NCBI GenBank assembly: GCA_034670405.1
Contig: JAXDDX010000035.1
Span: 1,931,001 to 1,995,000 of the forward strand
Direction of reading: 5' to 3'
Length of the DNA: 64,000 nucleotides
From: Hoplostethus atlanticus
Taxonomy: Eukaryota > Chordata > Actinopteri > Trachichthyiformes > Trachichthyidae
Part shown: in pieces, positions 37,469 to 50,300 of the stretch
Numbering within the stretch: the first letter of the stretch is position 1
How the letters are laid out: every line of letters starts with the position of its first letter
Notes under the pieces: generated by a model
The model's database searches: none
The model's input: only the letters and a program-made list of their open reading frames with translations
What the model was told of the DNA's origin: nothing
Position numbers and translations under genes: made by a program

Positions 37469-38699
37469 ATGCACACGTGCACCCACAAAAGGACATTATG
37501 CGGTATAGCATCGAGGGCTGTCTTACCTTACCCATCCTCTGCCCGTCCTTGACAGATCCCATGGATATTGGCTGCCTGCTTAAGAAATAACACCTCCCAT
37601 CAAGTTGATAGAGGAGCTCCAGAGAGCCAGCTTCTCTCCCGGTCTCTCTGGAATGTTTACACCCAATCCTCCCAGGCCGCAGTCTCAGCAATGATCATGT
37701 ATTCAGTGGGGATTTGGGGGAGTGGGGCCTGGCTGCGATGTAAGTGCTCCTACGGGAAATAAGGGTCACCTCTTTAATCTCCGATCTCTCCAGCCTGTGA
37801 ACGGGATGCGAGTGTGTTCTTATTCGCCGCATTGTACAGCCCCCCCTCGCCTGCCGTTCCCTGTATACATTACACATGTGCTGTCGGTAATCTCACTCGT
37901 ATTATTGGTTCTACTGTTGATGGAATAATAAGAGAGGTCAGAGACTGTTGGAGCAGAGTGCAGGCCCTGTTGATTATTCTCTTCATGGTTTCTGTGTGGA
38001 TTATGGGATGTACTATGGGTGGTTCACTTCAGAGTTGAATGAGAAAACTTGATTTATTAGAACATCTGAATATTCCCTCCTTTATCCAGGATACTGGGAG
38101 GTTTACTTGGATGGAATCAAAGTAGTAACAAACTGAATGAAACAGCTACCTAATGAATAACATCCTTGTAGTGGGTACTTGAAAGAAAACACATTGTTTT
38201 TCCCCTTTTTGGCTCTTATATTTTATTGCACCCATTTTATATCCATACACCATTTCCCAGTGGCTGATTTATAGTTATAATTTGGGGCAAGGTCAGAATC
38301 ATTTTTATGGGGCATGTACGTTTGCACACACAAGGAATTCAACATGGTGGCTTGCTCCCATAGGTCACATTAGACATAAAATAACATAAAATTATAGAAG
38401 AGGTAATATCTAAAAACATTAAACGAAGAAACTAGGGAATAGGTGTCTTTTTGAGGTGGTATATAAATAAGTAATATAAGTATAAGAAGTATATTAAAAA
38501 ACAAAAAATAAAAATTTAAGAAACAAGACTATCTATACAGTATACACATGGTTCTCTCTTGGAACCTGATTAATTGCACCGATGAGAAGCTATGGAAGTC
38601 AGTAGGAGAGAAAAAAAAATAGTAAACTATATATACTGAAATATATACTGGTCTAGAGAGAATTGCACTGTGTTCCAGCATATAAATAGGTATATAACT
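36307..38699. other. Intergenic sequence, no gene recognised
   Basis: No exon is recognised. It contains a GT microsatellite at 37.43 kb. The A/T-rich stretch at 38.38-38.70 kb may be the 3'UTR of the minus-strand LINE that follows, but no 3' tail is recognisable. Confidence 0.55.
37428..37466. repeat. (GT)n microsatellite
   Basis: About nineteen perfect GT units. Confidence 0.98.
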
Positions 38700-39990
38700 G
38701 AACAGCCAGAACAGAGTTGATTATATAAGAACTATATGACAGTAGGTGCAGATGCTGGATATCAGCAGTAGAGTGCTAATGTCCATTGTGGTGATATTGT
38801 CCAGTGTGGTAGTGGTGTGCAGTTCATTTGTTGAGGGCCACTGCTTGGGGAAGAATCTGTTCTTGTGCCTGGTTGTTTTGGTTCTACTTGTCTGGAATTG
38901 ATTTCCGGAAGGGAGACTCTTGAAGATGTTGTAGCCATGGTGGGAGGGGATTGATCTTCCCTGCTCACTTCCTGGATCTGGAGTTGAAGAGATCTTAGAG
39001 GGTGGGCAGGTTGCAGCTGATGATCTTGTTGATCTTGTCCGCTGATTGGATGATTCCTTGTAGTCTGGTTCTGTGTAGTGGCTGACCCGAACCAGGATGG
39101 ACTCAACGATGGCTGTGTACAATTGGACCATCACTGACTGCGGCAGGTTGAATTTCTTCAGCTGTTGCAGGAAGTACATCCTCTGCCTTGCCTATTTGGT
39201 GATGGATTTGGTGATTTTCCTCCCATTTGACATTGTGGTTGCCAGGAACTTGAATGACTTCACAGTGGTGACTGCTGAGGGGTGGTGGCGTCCACAGTCA
39301 TCTCCACCATCTTCAGAGCATTGAGCTCCAGGTTGTAGTGCCAGCTGCTCCACCTTCTGTCTGTATGCTGACACGTCACCATCACATATGAGTCCGATCA
39401 GCATTGTGTCATCGGCAAACTTAAGGAGCTTTGCGGATGGGTCCTTGGAGGTGCAGTTGGTGTAGAGAGAGTAGACCATAGGAGAAAGCACACAGCCCTG
39501 TGGTGCACCAGTGCTGAGAGTCAATGTGTGATGTGTGCTTGCCCAGCCTGTCTGTCAGGAAGTCAGTGATTCAGTGACAGATGGGGTCAAGCACGCTCAG
39601 CTGGGAAAGCAAGGCCTGTAGGAGCTCTGGTATGATGGTGTTAAATGCAGAGCTAAAGTCCACAAACAGTATCCTTGCATAGGTTACCGGGCTTTCAAGG
39701 TGTTGAAGGATGAAGTGTAGACCCGTGTGGACCACGTCGTCCATGGATGTATTGGCGCTGTAGGCAAACTTCAGGGAGTCCAGCAGGAGGTCTCTGATGT
39801 CTTTGAGGTGGGCCAGCAGAAGTGTTTCAAAGGTATTCATGACCACAGAGGTCAGGATGACAGCTCTATAGTAATTTAGGTCTGTGATGCTTGGCCTTCT
39901 GGGGACTAGAACTATGGTGGAGCTTTTGAAGCAGGTGGGACAGGGAAGAGGCCCAGCAACCGATTGAAAATGTCTATGCAAAGTGATGCT
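38700..39990 (-). pseudogene. Decayed L2/CR1-group LINE reverse transcriptase
   Basis: Three minus-strand frames in the right order give the middle and C-terminal parts of a non-LTR retrotransposon polymerase. At 39571-39981 it reads STIVLVPRR...NYYRAVILTSV and [13 protein letters not shown], the first catalytic aspartate motif. At 39192-39524 it reads [12 protein letters not shown] and KFADDTMLIGL, the second catalytic motif. At 38721-39179 it reads MYFLQQLKKFNLPQ and, near the end, TRTKTTRHKNRFFP-like sequence that alternates between two frames. Stops and frameshifts separate the blocks, so it is inactive. The endonuclease domain and 5' half are missing. Motif wording is closest to fish L2 elements in my recollection. 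It contributes no host function. Confidence 0.88.
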
Positions 39991-41622
39991 TCACCCTTTC
40001 TAACCTACACTAGAACTCACTGAGATTGTCGGCCAGTTGAATGTGATTTGAGTGTTTTTTTGGTTTGTACACACCATGTGTGTTTATAGCTATCATTTCC
40101 AAAGTAACCTATTGCTCCTGTGAGCGTAGTAACTCAAATGGCACTTATCTGCCAACTGACTGCCAAAGTTGTTCCCTGAAAAGAACAAGGAAGCTACATC
40201 TAATAAGTGGGCACTGTTCAGTTTTGATGGATTATGGATCCGAGTGGCAGCAGAGAGCAATGAAACTTACATATCACAAGTCAGAAGTGGCTGAGAAATA
40301 ACCAAGATGAAACTCACTTTCCTTTAACAATATCCATAATAACTCTCTCAAACGGGTCCAGCTACACTATGGGTATAGTGCAGAGTAGTTGTGATAGTCT
40401 TCCCTATATTGCTGTCCGTGGTCGACTTAACATCCCTACTGGATTTCCCCTGCTTTACATAACATAATTCAGGGAGCCTCCCTCGCTGGAAGTTTGCAAC
40501 GTTATTTCTGACTTCACTCCCTCAGCTGCTTTGGCAGCTTTGGCGTGAAATCCTCTGTGAATTGTTTCTACAAGAGCCACCAGCTTTTTAGGGTCGAAGG
40601 CTCTTAATTATGCTGGATGCAAATGAGAGAAGTGAAGAGGGAGCTGGCGTGGCTAGCTGGGGGCCTCATGCGAGGGTGACAAAGCTTATAGCAGCACAGT
40701 TGCACTTTCAGCCTTAGGCCCTGCACAGATGAAAAGAAGACGAAAAGAGACAGAACATAAGGCATGTATGCTAATTTGTCAACTCAGTAAGCTGGCAGGA
40801 GGATGAAGAAAGCTGCTTCATCTCTGGCACTGCAACGCAAAGCTGATATGCTGAGACGCAGACATTTTGGTAATTACATTCTGTATGCTTTTTGATATAC
40901 ATTTTTTTGCTCTGATTTTGACATTGAATTGAATGTGTCATTGCCACTCTCACCTCACCTTGTTATTCTGCAGGAATGTGCAAATGTGCAAATTATGAAT
41001 AATACAATTAAACAAGAAGAGCCGAGAAAAAAACATTGCAGTGGAATTCATTTGGGAGTGAACCAGTCATATTGCGTATTGACCTTTCTGGTCTGTCTCA
41101 TAGTGCAAGCTGCAGAAAATAACAGAGATGTGGCTGCGGTGAAATGATTAGACAGGGTGAAGTGAGAGGAAAATGATACTGAAGCATAAAGCATAATAGA
41201 TGGGTAGTATCACACAACACATATTGACCCTCATAGACCTAAGTAGCCACGGGTAGTTACTGTAGACGGCATCCTAGCCTAGCCTACACCATCATAAAGC
41301 CACAACGTCATCAGATTGGCAACACCATTCACTAGCCACCTGATCTAAATATGTCAATGTATAACTATCCTTTGTGCTGATGAGTTGACTTCCACCACCT
41401 AAATGAGAGACACTAATGTACTGAGTGGGTGAGAAAGTTATTTTTTCAGTTTACTTGAAACTACTGTAGGTGAGGCTCCAGACGTCTCTACAGCAATCTT
41501 TAGCAACAAAATAGAAGCTGTAAAGCCAGAGCTGTCCACAGGTTGTTAATTCTCCCAGATCACTGTCAGATCCAAAGGCTTCATTTTCAGAGAGCTGAAG
41601 GAGATAGGGAGGAGAAAAAGTC

Positions 41623-41653
<31 letters not shown>

Positions 41654-42740
41654 CTGGCTGTTTTGGGCTGCATGCTCCATTTGCCCTCTCTGACAGAGAA
41701 GGAGAGTGACAGGCATTGGCAGGAATTGAATCAGTAGATTAAACACCCCCTCCTCCTCTCTCCTGTCTTCCCCCCCCTCCCCCTATTCTCCAGTTCCATT
41801 GAGGGGGGGAGATTGCAGGCAGAGATGTTCTTGCTGAAGGGATGCTAAGGACCCTTTGTCCCAGGTAAGATTGATTGGGTGATTAAATATCCAGCAGTAG
41901 AGTATTACAGTAGTGGCCACTCCTGACCATTAGTGCCAGGCAGCAGCAGAGATGCATCAAGAAACTGTCTGTTGCGGCGGTTGTACCTCTAGTCAGGTTA
42001 TCAAAGAGTCCCCACGATCATGATGGAACGTACTCCAACTCTGTAGTAGGAATTCATTTAAACAATTAAGTATTTTCATAATTTCACTTACCCCGAGGTT
42101 GTCTGTGCAATGAACTGATAGGATGACTTAACTTTTAGCACATACAGGAAATATACAATAAATGCACATACAATAGATGCTCCTTGTACCTATTGATGTG
42201 CAACCTATCTGTACAGTTTGTCTAGTTCTTTACTTTTCTATGTGTGCCAGCAGAGCAAACATCTACATTTATATTGCTCTAGATTGCTCTAGAAGTGGCT
42301 GTAGGATTTGTATTAGGTCATTGAACTGCACATGTCTGTAATGCCTGTGGTAGTAACCTTTCTAGGTCAGCAGATTGCCCTCATGTAAGATACTCATAAG
42401 ACACGACATTGTGTGACAAACGCTGTTGTAAAGAGAATAGGCAACTATAACTGTATATACAGTAAATATGATTAAAAGCAATAATAATTATAATAGCTGA
42501 TTCCTATATAAACAGTTAATAATGGACATCTGCTCATGCAATATAGGGCATCTAGTGGTCAGAGAAGAAATTGCACCTTAACTAAATAACTAAATAACTA
42601 TATATATATATTAAAAAAACCACTCTCCACAACCTTGCAGAGGTTTCTAAATAAAACAGCGCTATGTTTTTCAAAACCAACACAAACTAATCAAACTTGG
42701 CACAACCTCCTCAGATCTTCTCACCAAATATGCACAATCA
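39991..42740. other. Intergenic sequence, no gene recognised
   Basis: No exon or named repeat is seen except a short GA run at 41.63 kb and C/T-rich sequence at 41.75 kb. Confidence 0.6.
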
Positions 42741-42783
42741 GTTTGGTTTTAGATGTTTATTTTTTTTGTTTTCTGCATTAATG

Positions 42784-43523
42784 CTGTTCGTCGACTTCAG
42801 CTCAGCATTCAACACCATCATCCCCTCCAAACTGATCACCCAACACGGTGACCTTGGCATCAACACCTCCCTCTACAACTGGATACTGGACTTCCTAACC
42901 AACAGACCCCAGTATGTTAGGTTAGACAACCACACCTCCTCAACCCTCACCCTGAATACCGGCGTCCCACAGGGCTGTGTGCTGAGTCCTCTCCTCTACT
43001 CCCTCTTCACCTACGACTGCACACCTGTACATGGTTCCAACACCATCATCAAGTTTGCAGACGACACAACGGTGGTTGGCCTCATAAACAACAACGATGA
43101 GTCGGCCTACAGGGAGGAGGTCCAGCACCACGCCGACAAAAACCTGGCCCTCAACACCAAGAAGACCAAGGAGTTCATTGTGGACTTCCAGGAAGTCCAA
43201 AGCCGGCAGCCAGTTTTAAGTTTCTGGGCCTCCCCTCTGGGAGGCGCTACAGGTCCCTCCGTTCCAGGAGCAGGCTCAGGAACAGCTTCTTCCCCTCAGC
43301 TGTCCCTTACTGTTTATTTAATATATTTATATTACCACTATACATATGTACATACTCTGCACTTTACTGCTATTTGCACTTCTGGTTAGATGCCAAACTG
43401 CATTTCGTTGTCTCAGTACTTGTACTCTGCATGTGCAATGACAATAAAGTTGAATCTAATCTAATCTAATCTAATCTAATCTAACCTAATCTAATCTAAT
43501 CTAATCTAATCTAATCTAATCTA
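42784..43523 (+). pseudogene. 5'-truncated, internally deleted CR1/L2-group LINE
   Basis: The frame begins inside the reverse transcriptase at [14 protein letters not shown] (first catalytic aspartate) and continues through [18 protein letters not shown] and [12 protein letters not shown] (second catalytic motif) to KEFIVDF. It then jumps, by an internal deletion and a frame change, to the element's C-terminus, [20 protein letters not shown] (about 43218-43290, another frame). A 3'UTR ending ACAATAAAGTTGAATC and an array of TCTAA units follow. The direct flanks are ATTAATG on both sides (42777-42783 and 43524-43530), the target-site duplication. Dead on arrival: no endonuclease and no complete polymerase. 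It differs in sequence from the LINE at 38.7-40.0 kb, so it is a separate lineage. Confidence 0.9.
43444..43523. repeat. (TCTAA)n LINE 3' terminal array
   Basis: About sixteen 5-bp units with one TAACC variant, directly after ACAATAAAGTTGAA. Short tandem tails of this kind are the normal 3' terminus of CR1/L2-group LINEs and here abut the target duplication. Confidence 0.95.
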
Positions 43524-43655
43524 ATTAATGTTTTACATTCCTGCTCTTTATAGTAATTTTTTAAATATTTAGAATATTTTCATTTCATTATTTTTAAAAG
43601 CATCTTCGCTTTACATAATGTTTTTACATGTCCCTTAGACTTTTGCACAGTACTG

Positions 43656-44879
43656 TATGTATAGCCTACTGAATATTTACTCACACAATATAATAAAGAG
43701 TACTCAAGCACTCTTTATTGTCACACATCCACACACTTTTTATTAAATTCATTTACACTAATTATTGCATTTCAGTTGAAATATAATAAATAACTTGTAA
43801 GATCTTGCTACTCCAAACCCTTCGTTGTTTCAGTGTTGTTGCTAAATGGTTAGAGGTGTTGCCTGTATGCGTGACTGCTATAAAAAACTCTTGTCATAAT
43901 ATTTACCAAAATGCTCATAGCTGGCAAGCATGTAATTGGTGCTAAGGGAATTTTCACTTGTCTTATTTTAGTATTGAGTGTTGCTGACTAAAGCTAATTT
44001 ACTGTTAAAAGTTGTGTCTTGTATAAACGCTGGATTAGTACCACAAATGATTCTTAATAACCTGTAATTGGTATGAATCTTACATGTGATTGTAATGGGA
44101 AATACAATGGATAGGTGGAGTGAGTAAGGAGTGCAAGCTTTTCTGCTGTCCTTGTGTATTCTCTGTTGATTGTGGCTTGTACTTTGTATAGCTGTACTTG
44201 CTGTCACAGTGAATACAATCTGTCAAAATGATTAAAACAAGTGCTTTTTTATGAGGAAAAATAAATTCAAATGTTGCTTTTGCCCAAAGATGCAACAACC
44301 CCCCCCCCCCCCCCCCCCCCCCTTCATCTTGGATTAGATGCCTTTTTATTGTTAAAAAAAAAGAGTAAGATTGACAAAAGGCTTTTTGTATATCTACATT
44401 TATTGTTAGCTGTGCACAACAGCAGTCCTCTGTTCTAAATCTGGAATAAGTGGGGGTGGTTGGGATAAATTCAACAACACTTTGGACTCTGGCCTATGCT
44501 TTCCCCCATCGGCCCTCTGATATCAGTGCTCTGATCTCAATCCCCGTGAGGTGGAGTTGGAGGGTCCAGATAGCCAACTAGTGTTGGAAATCGATGGAGC
44601 CATGCTGGAGGGGGGTCGTGCCACACATGTCTCCTCCAATTTATTTTAACCCTTACTTCACCAAGCGAATTGAGTATGAAGTAGGAAACGTTCACATTTG
44701 TAGCAACAGCCTGGCGGAGTGGTTTCATGGGGAGTGAGAGTTACTCAAACCCGGGAGCCACCTAGCACAACCACACTTTACATTGTTGGGTGCTGTGCAA
44801 CTGAGTGCAGGCGTGGGTTAAATGACTTGGGAAAAAAAACAGGTGTGTAGATGAAGGGTAGAGCATTTCTAGATTGACT
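43656..44879. other. Intergenic sequence with a poly-C tract
   Basis: No exon is recognised. A run of 24 C lies at 44299-44322. Confidence 0.6.
44299..44322. repeat. Poly-C tract, 24 bases
   Basis: An uninterrupted run of C, unusual for length. Assembly length may be unreliable. Confidence 0.95.
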
Positions 44880-44985
44880 TCCTACTCCTAGTTTTTCACA
44901 GCTGGCCTGGGGATTCAAACCAGTGACCTTTTGTTTCACAATCTGTTTCTCTTAAACTTCAGGCTGCCACCACACCACCTATCAC
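44880..44985 (-). repeat. tRNA-derived SINE head
   Basis: On the minus strand, GGTGGCAGCCTGAAG (A-box-like) precedes GGTTTGAATCC (B box, complement of 44911-44921) by about 40 bp, the spacing expected of a tRNA-derived polymerase III promoter. Sequence further along the minus strand, toward 44760, may be the SINE body, but the 3' end is not defined. Confidence 0.6.
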
Positions 44986-45780
44986 AGCAGAGACAACAGT
45001 AAAGCTGCCTTTTTTTTCTGAAAGGGCCCATTCATCTCTATTTTTCTCTCCCCCCCTATCTCTGCATCCACATGTTCCACTGACAGGGGACAATTGAATG
45101 GGCTCACTTTGATTTTGTGAGGCTTTTGATAAATCCTAACACTAGGATAGCGCCCACTGAGATAAAGAGGCCAGGTACCTCTACAGATGGTCTGTGTGAG
45201 CTGAGGGGTTTTATCTGATCATTTTAGGATTTAAACAAGTAGTTGAATATTGCATAAAGATTCCTTATTGTAGGAATTCAATCGCAAAGATGTTTAATGA
45301 AGACACTGTTACAGTTTTTTACAATCACTTTGTTACTAATTTCAGAACCTTGATGTCATTTTTCAAAACTCTAGACACAAAACTCAAAACGGTCATCACT
45401 TGTAACACAGGCTGTCCAATGTTCAAAACATTGCATTGTGTGTTCATATCTTTAAAGAAACCTTGCACTTGCAGAATCACTGGTTCAAATAACTCATTTA
45501 TCATGAAATACCAGAGGAACATTCATTTAGATCACACACACACACAAGATACCGATAGTTTCACTGTTTAGTTGTTGGTACAATCATTAAATATTGTAGT
45601 ACAAAATATGTGATACATGTTTCATTATGGTACTACACTGTAAAAGGACTAGTAGAGAGAATACTACAGACAGAGTGGAATCATTGAACAAAATCTGAAA
45701 TGTAATGTAATGCAATGAAATACAGTAAAATCACAACATAGGTTTCTTTGAATCAAAGCAAAAATAATTAGCTAAAAATA

Positions 45781-47018
45781 CAGTTTTTTACAATCACTTT
45801 GTCACTAATTTCAGAACCTTGATGTCATTTTTCAAAACTCTAGACACAAAACTCACAACCGATGATCAAAATGCACATTTTTCAAAACTCTAACACTTTT
45901 TCCAATTGCTTGGATACAACACACAGAAACCTAAGATCATTGAACTAAAATCACCTGTTCAAAATGACACAACTTAACATCAAAGTATTACCAATTCAAA
46001 ATGCAATTCACACATTACATGTGAGATGACTGTCTGTTCATTTCATTACAATGATCTAACTATCAATTGATACAACTGATCAAAATGATAAGTAACTGTT
46101 TCATTACTCTTAATGCTTAGTTTTATGGAAACTGACAAACAATATTCCATGTTTAGATCATGAAAGTTTCAGGATAACGAGATCCATTGACACCAATTAC
46201 CGTGGAACATGAACCAATTGGACTACATAACTATGGGTGTAATATTTGATCATCATTCTTTATCAGACACTGTTTCTATGGTCCCATGTACCACTTTCCA
46301 GGCCATGTTTTCAGATTTGACATTACTGTATGTATGCAGGCCCTTGTAATTGCTTTTCCAATACTGCCAACTCGTTACTGATGATTATACAGTAAAATGA
46401 GTGGTATCCACCTACAACAACATAGCGATAACATGGAGCCAGCAGGTGATCCAGGTCACAATAGAGGTCAAGCAGTGGGAGGACGAAGACGAGGAAGACG
46501 TGGTGGTCAAAGGAATGGCAGGGGACAAGCACCCCTTCTAAGAGGTGGTCGTCACAGAATGACATAGGTCATTGTGTGGGATAATGTCAGGTTCCACCAT
46601 GTTCAAATGGTGCAAGCATGTAGCTAATTATTTTTGCAATGATTCCAGTGTCTGTAGTATTCTCTCTACTAGTCCTTTTACAGTGATGTATTTACGTGTA
46701 ATACCATAATGAAACATGTATCACATATTTTGTACTACAATATTTAATGATTGTACGAAGAACTAAACAGTGAAACTATCGGTATCTTGTGTGTGTGATC
46801 TAAATGAATGTTCCTCTGGTATTTCATGATAAATGAGTTATTTGAACCAGTGATTCTGCAAGTGCAAGGTTTCTTTAAAGACATGAACGCACAATGCAAT
46901 GTTTTGAACACTGGACAGGCTGTGTTACAAGTGATGACCATTTTGAGTTTTGTGTCTAGAGTTTTGAAAAATTACATCAAGGTTCTGAAATTAGTGACAA
47001 AGTGATTGTAAAAAACTG
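45781..47018 (+). mobile_element. IS630-like transposon derivative X1 (inserted copy)
   Basis: A 1238-bp element flanked on both sides by TA (45779-45780 and 47019-47020), the duplication made by the IS630/Tc1/mariner superfamily. It runs 5' arm, upstream region, N-terminal transposase remnant, 3' arm. Both ends are CAGTTTTTTACAATCACTTT in inverted orientation. It sits inside X2 in the opposite orientation, exactly at the point where X2's own arms meet. Confidence 0.85.
46397..46627 (+). pseudogene. IS630-like transposase remnant in X1
   Basis: Starts MSGIHLQQHSDNMEPAG, continues with an Arg/Gly-rich linker (GGRRRGRRGGQRNGRG) and a stop at codon 57. After that TAG, in the same frame, it gives VIVWDNVRFHHVQMV, the second catalytic-aspartate motif of DDE_3 transposases, before a stop at 46625. 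The DNA-binding region, first catalytic aspartate and everything after the WDNVRFHH motif are missing. The break after this motif leads directly into the 3' arm. It cannot be functional. Confidence 0.8.
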
Positions 47019-47332
47019 TATTTTGATCAGTTGTATCAATTGATAGTTAGATCATTGTAATGAAATGAACAGACAGTCATCTCACATGTAATGTGTGAAT
47101 TGCATTTTGAAATGGTAATACTTTGATGTTAAGTTGTATCATTTTGAACAGGTGATTTTAGTTCAATGAACAAATGATCTTAGGTTTATGTGTGTTGTAT
47201 CCAAGCAATTGGAAAAGGTGTTAGAGTTTTGAAAAATGTGCATTTTGATCATCAGTTGTGAGTTTTGTGTCTAGAGTTTTGAAAAATGACATCAAGCTTC
47301 TGAAATAAGTGACAAAGTGATTGTAAAAAACT

Positions 47333-50300
47333 AACATTTGATTTTGTTTGATTTTGTTACATTTTTTAGTTATTGCATTATAGTGTAGTGTATTTTAAAA
47401 CAAAATCATGAAATCTGAATATGGGACCTTTTAATGTTTCTGACTTGAAAAAAAAAAATAAAAAAAATTATACCAATTTTACCCATAATTGTGTTCAAGT
47501 AACAGCTTGCTGAATGCATCACATGTGGATTTCTTTGACTTCCCAGATGTTTTGCAGTATTTAACCAATACAATATAGAAACACATGCTCAATAACACGG
47601 TGCTTTTTGTCTGTAGTCCGTTTTCAGCACTATAACACGATGCTACATCAACAGAATCTGAATTGTGGTTGGCATCTTCAGAACCAGCAAGTTTCAGAGA
47701 GGAAGGGACATTTTCCCCAGCCAGCCATCTAGTGATTGAAGCGGTCTCAAACCAAGTTGAGGTAATGTGTCCTATTTGCCAGGTAGATAAGCTTCTCTCC
47801 ACCAGGGCAGCATCTCCAAGTTATCGCCAACCCAGGATGCTTCATACTGACCTTTACTTTGAGGTGGTTACGCTGACCTGGAAATTCCACAGTCCTGATT
47901 GGTTTAGGGCTTGGAGATGCAATCTGATGATGAATACTGAAAAGGTCAAGCCAGCCTCTCCAAAGCACAGTCCTGACAACACACCCTTATAGGCCTGTAT
48001 AGTTGATGTTTTTAATGCAAGTCTATTTAAACCAATTCATTTGATTCACTAATAATTATCAGTTTAAATCTACAGTTAATATGTTTGAATCTTTATACAC
48101 TTTCTGCAATCTTTTTTTTAATTTGCTATATAGGTGCTCTTGCATTGAAAAATCCTTCCTGTTTGCTAAAGTGAAATCTCAGATTTCTTTTGGGCAGATT
48201 ATTTACTGAAAGCATCATTAATCATCCCTTGTTAGAGCCTCAAACTTTGTCCCTATACAATATGTCATGCCAAGGTCTCAATGAATTCTTAACAATTCTC
48301 TGGAATAGGTCAGTCTTATGTGTTCATTCATTTTGTATTTTCACACCTGATACACACTCTCTGTTTCCTTAACATTTCCCTGAAGGCAGAGAAGATATTG
48401 GTCCCTGTTTGGACTATGTAATGTTGATATATCTCACTCAGGGCCTAAATGTCAGTCCAGGAGAGTCAAGGCCTTTTTGGTAATGCTGCACGGTTGCAAA
48501 TGTCAGGAGAAGCGTGTTGCTGATGAGTGACTGTAGTCTGGCATTCCATGTGGCTCTGATGCAGCCACACAGGACGTGTTTTCACCCTCCACACCCCAGG
48601 ATTGCTTTGATATGGGAAAATGCTGGCTCCCTCATGCGAGCTTGAAGCATACCAGGGGCAAATCAAACTGATGCAGTATCAAAACATGATGTCTTCTTCG
48701 TATTGGGTATTCCATACATGCATTGTTTTCTGTACTCCATCAGGAATGGGATAGATGGTATTGGATAGATGGAAATTTGGGTGTTTTCATTTTCAGCCGA
48801 ATCCTGACACGAGATGAACAGTGCACATCCTGTGCAATGTGATACCCGCAGACTGTGATGACGATACAAGGCATATCTCTATGGTCTTGTAAAATGAGAT
48901 GCAAGCCAAATGAGATTATACAGTGTTGAATAAAATCGTTAACTGAAGATTAAGAGTTCAGAGTCAAGTCGTGATTTACTTGAGTATATTTATTTGCAAT
49001 AGCTGAGCACTCAGAGATCCACACACAGTATAGGGTATACAGATCTCTGAAGAAAGAGCAGTTGGGAGTGAGGTTTCATAGAGACTCATAGAGAATTTGT
49101 CAAGTCAAAACAACACCTAGATAGATAGATGATAATACGACTAAACGTTAGCAGTTCCTTCAGAAACAAAACTAAAATGTAGAACAGTCACACAGAGGAA
49201 ATCATAATAAATGGATGCCCTAAAGAATGCTAAGAAGGGTGTACGTTTTTCTACGTGTTTTGTCTTGAATCCTGTTCATGGTGCTCTGTGCTCATGTTTG
49301 TCTGACTGTTGTCTGCAAAGTGAAATGCATACTAGTGAAGCTGTCCCTTTACCTCAACTCTTGTTTGAGATTAGTGCACAGGTAGGTGAGTCATTCCGGG
49401 GAGAAAAAAAAATCTCCCTCTGGGGATTTTCACACCATCTTATTTTTACTGTTATTTCCTAAGCCCTAACTCCAGACAAGATATAATGCTGTAATGCTGC
49501 CCAATCCTCTGTCACAAGTATTGGGTTGCCACCTCCCTTCTTTCACTCGCACCTCAAGTCTCAGCCTTTTTTTCTATTGCTGAGCAAAATTCCATAGTAT
49601 CCAACTTTCTATCTATATGTGGAGGCATATCTCTCTCTCCCTCCCTCCAGTATACTCAGCTTGCGTTCCAAGGCCTGAGAATGATTCTGACTTCAGAGGG
49701 ATATCTCCCCCCTCACATCCGTGGCTCGCAACCTGCCAATGCAGAGTTAGCCTTTCCTTTTATGCTGTGCCCCTGGGATTATCATATCAATCTACGTGAC
49801 CTGATTACCAGGCTGCGGTTGGCTGCCAGAGCACTGGATCAAGCGATCCCTCCACTGCTGCCGTCTAATTAACACTAGTGTGTCATCGCTGCGCTCCCTC
49901 ACTGAATCCTCCTCAAAAGTTAGTTTGGCAGCTCTTCTCACACCACTGCGTCTGTAGGGGGCTGATAGCTTCGTGCTTGAGGGATTGAATGTGCGCGCAC
50001 TGTACAGTGGAGTGGTGACAAACACTAAAATGTTTTTTTTTTGTTTATGTGTATACTATGTGGTGCTGTAAAGCTCACCGGCTAGAAGACAGCACTTCAC
50101 CGTCTAGGTTAGAGGTTTGGTGCTTTGGGTGAAAGTGTCTCCGTCTGGCATATGCTACCGTAGTTAGGACATTACCAATAGTTAGCGATCACAGTCACAC
50201 TGGTGTGTTTTGATTATGAGCTGTAACACCTGACACGGTGTCGTCCGATAAGGTATCGCCCTTAGATATACCCAGATGGATATTAGAGGTAACCGTTCCA

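Larger units (their letters stand above)
42741..43655 (+). mobile_element. Tc1/mariner-type MITE, copy 2, split by a LINE
   Basis: The left piece (about 42741-42783, TTTGGTTTTAGATGTTTATT...CTGCATTAATG) and right piece (43524-43655, ATTAATGTTTTACATTC...CTTTTGCACAGTACTG) match consecutive parts of the intact copy at 55658-55863 in the same orientation. The interruption is the LINE at 42784-43523. The left inverted terminal repeat is missing, so the MITE was already truncated or was broken on its left side. Confidence 0.85.
45312..47332 (-). mobile_element. IS630-like transposon derivative X2 (outer copy)
   Basis: The outer element of a nested pair. The left end (CAGTTTTTTACAATCACTTT at 45312, preceded by TA) starts the arm that in this family lies 3' of the transposase. 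The right end (…GTGATTGTAAAAAACT near 47332) closes the arm that lies 5' of it. The element is therefore in reverse orientation. With the inner insertion (45781-47018 plus one TA) removed, its two arms abut and leave about 0.78 kb with no transposase at all, a MITE-like internal deletion derivative. The long related termini (first ~70 bp nearly identical in both arms) are the inverted repeats. Confidence 0.8.
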
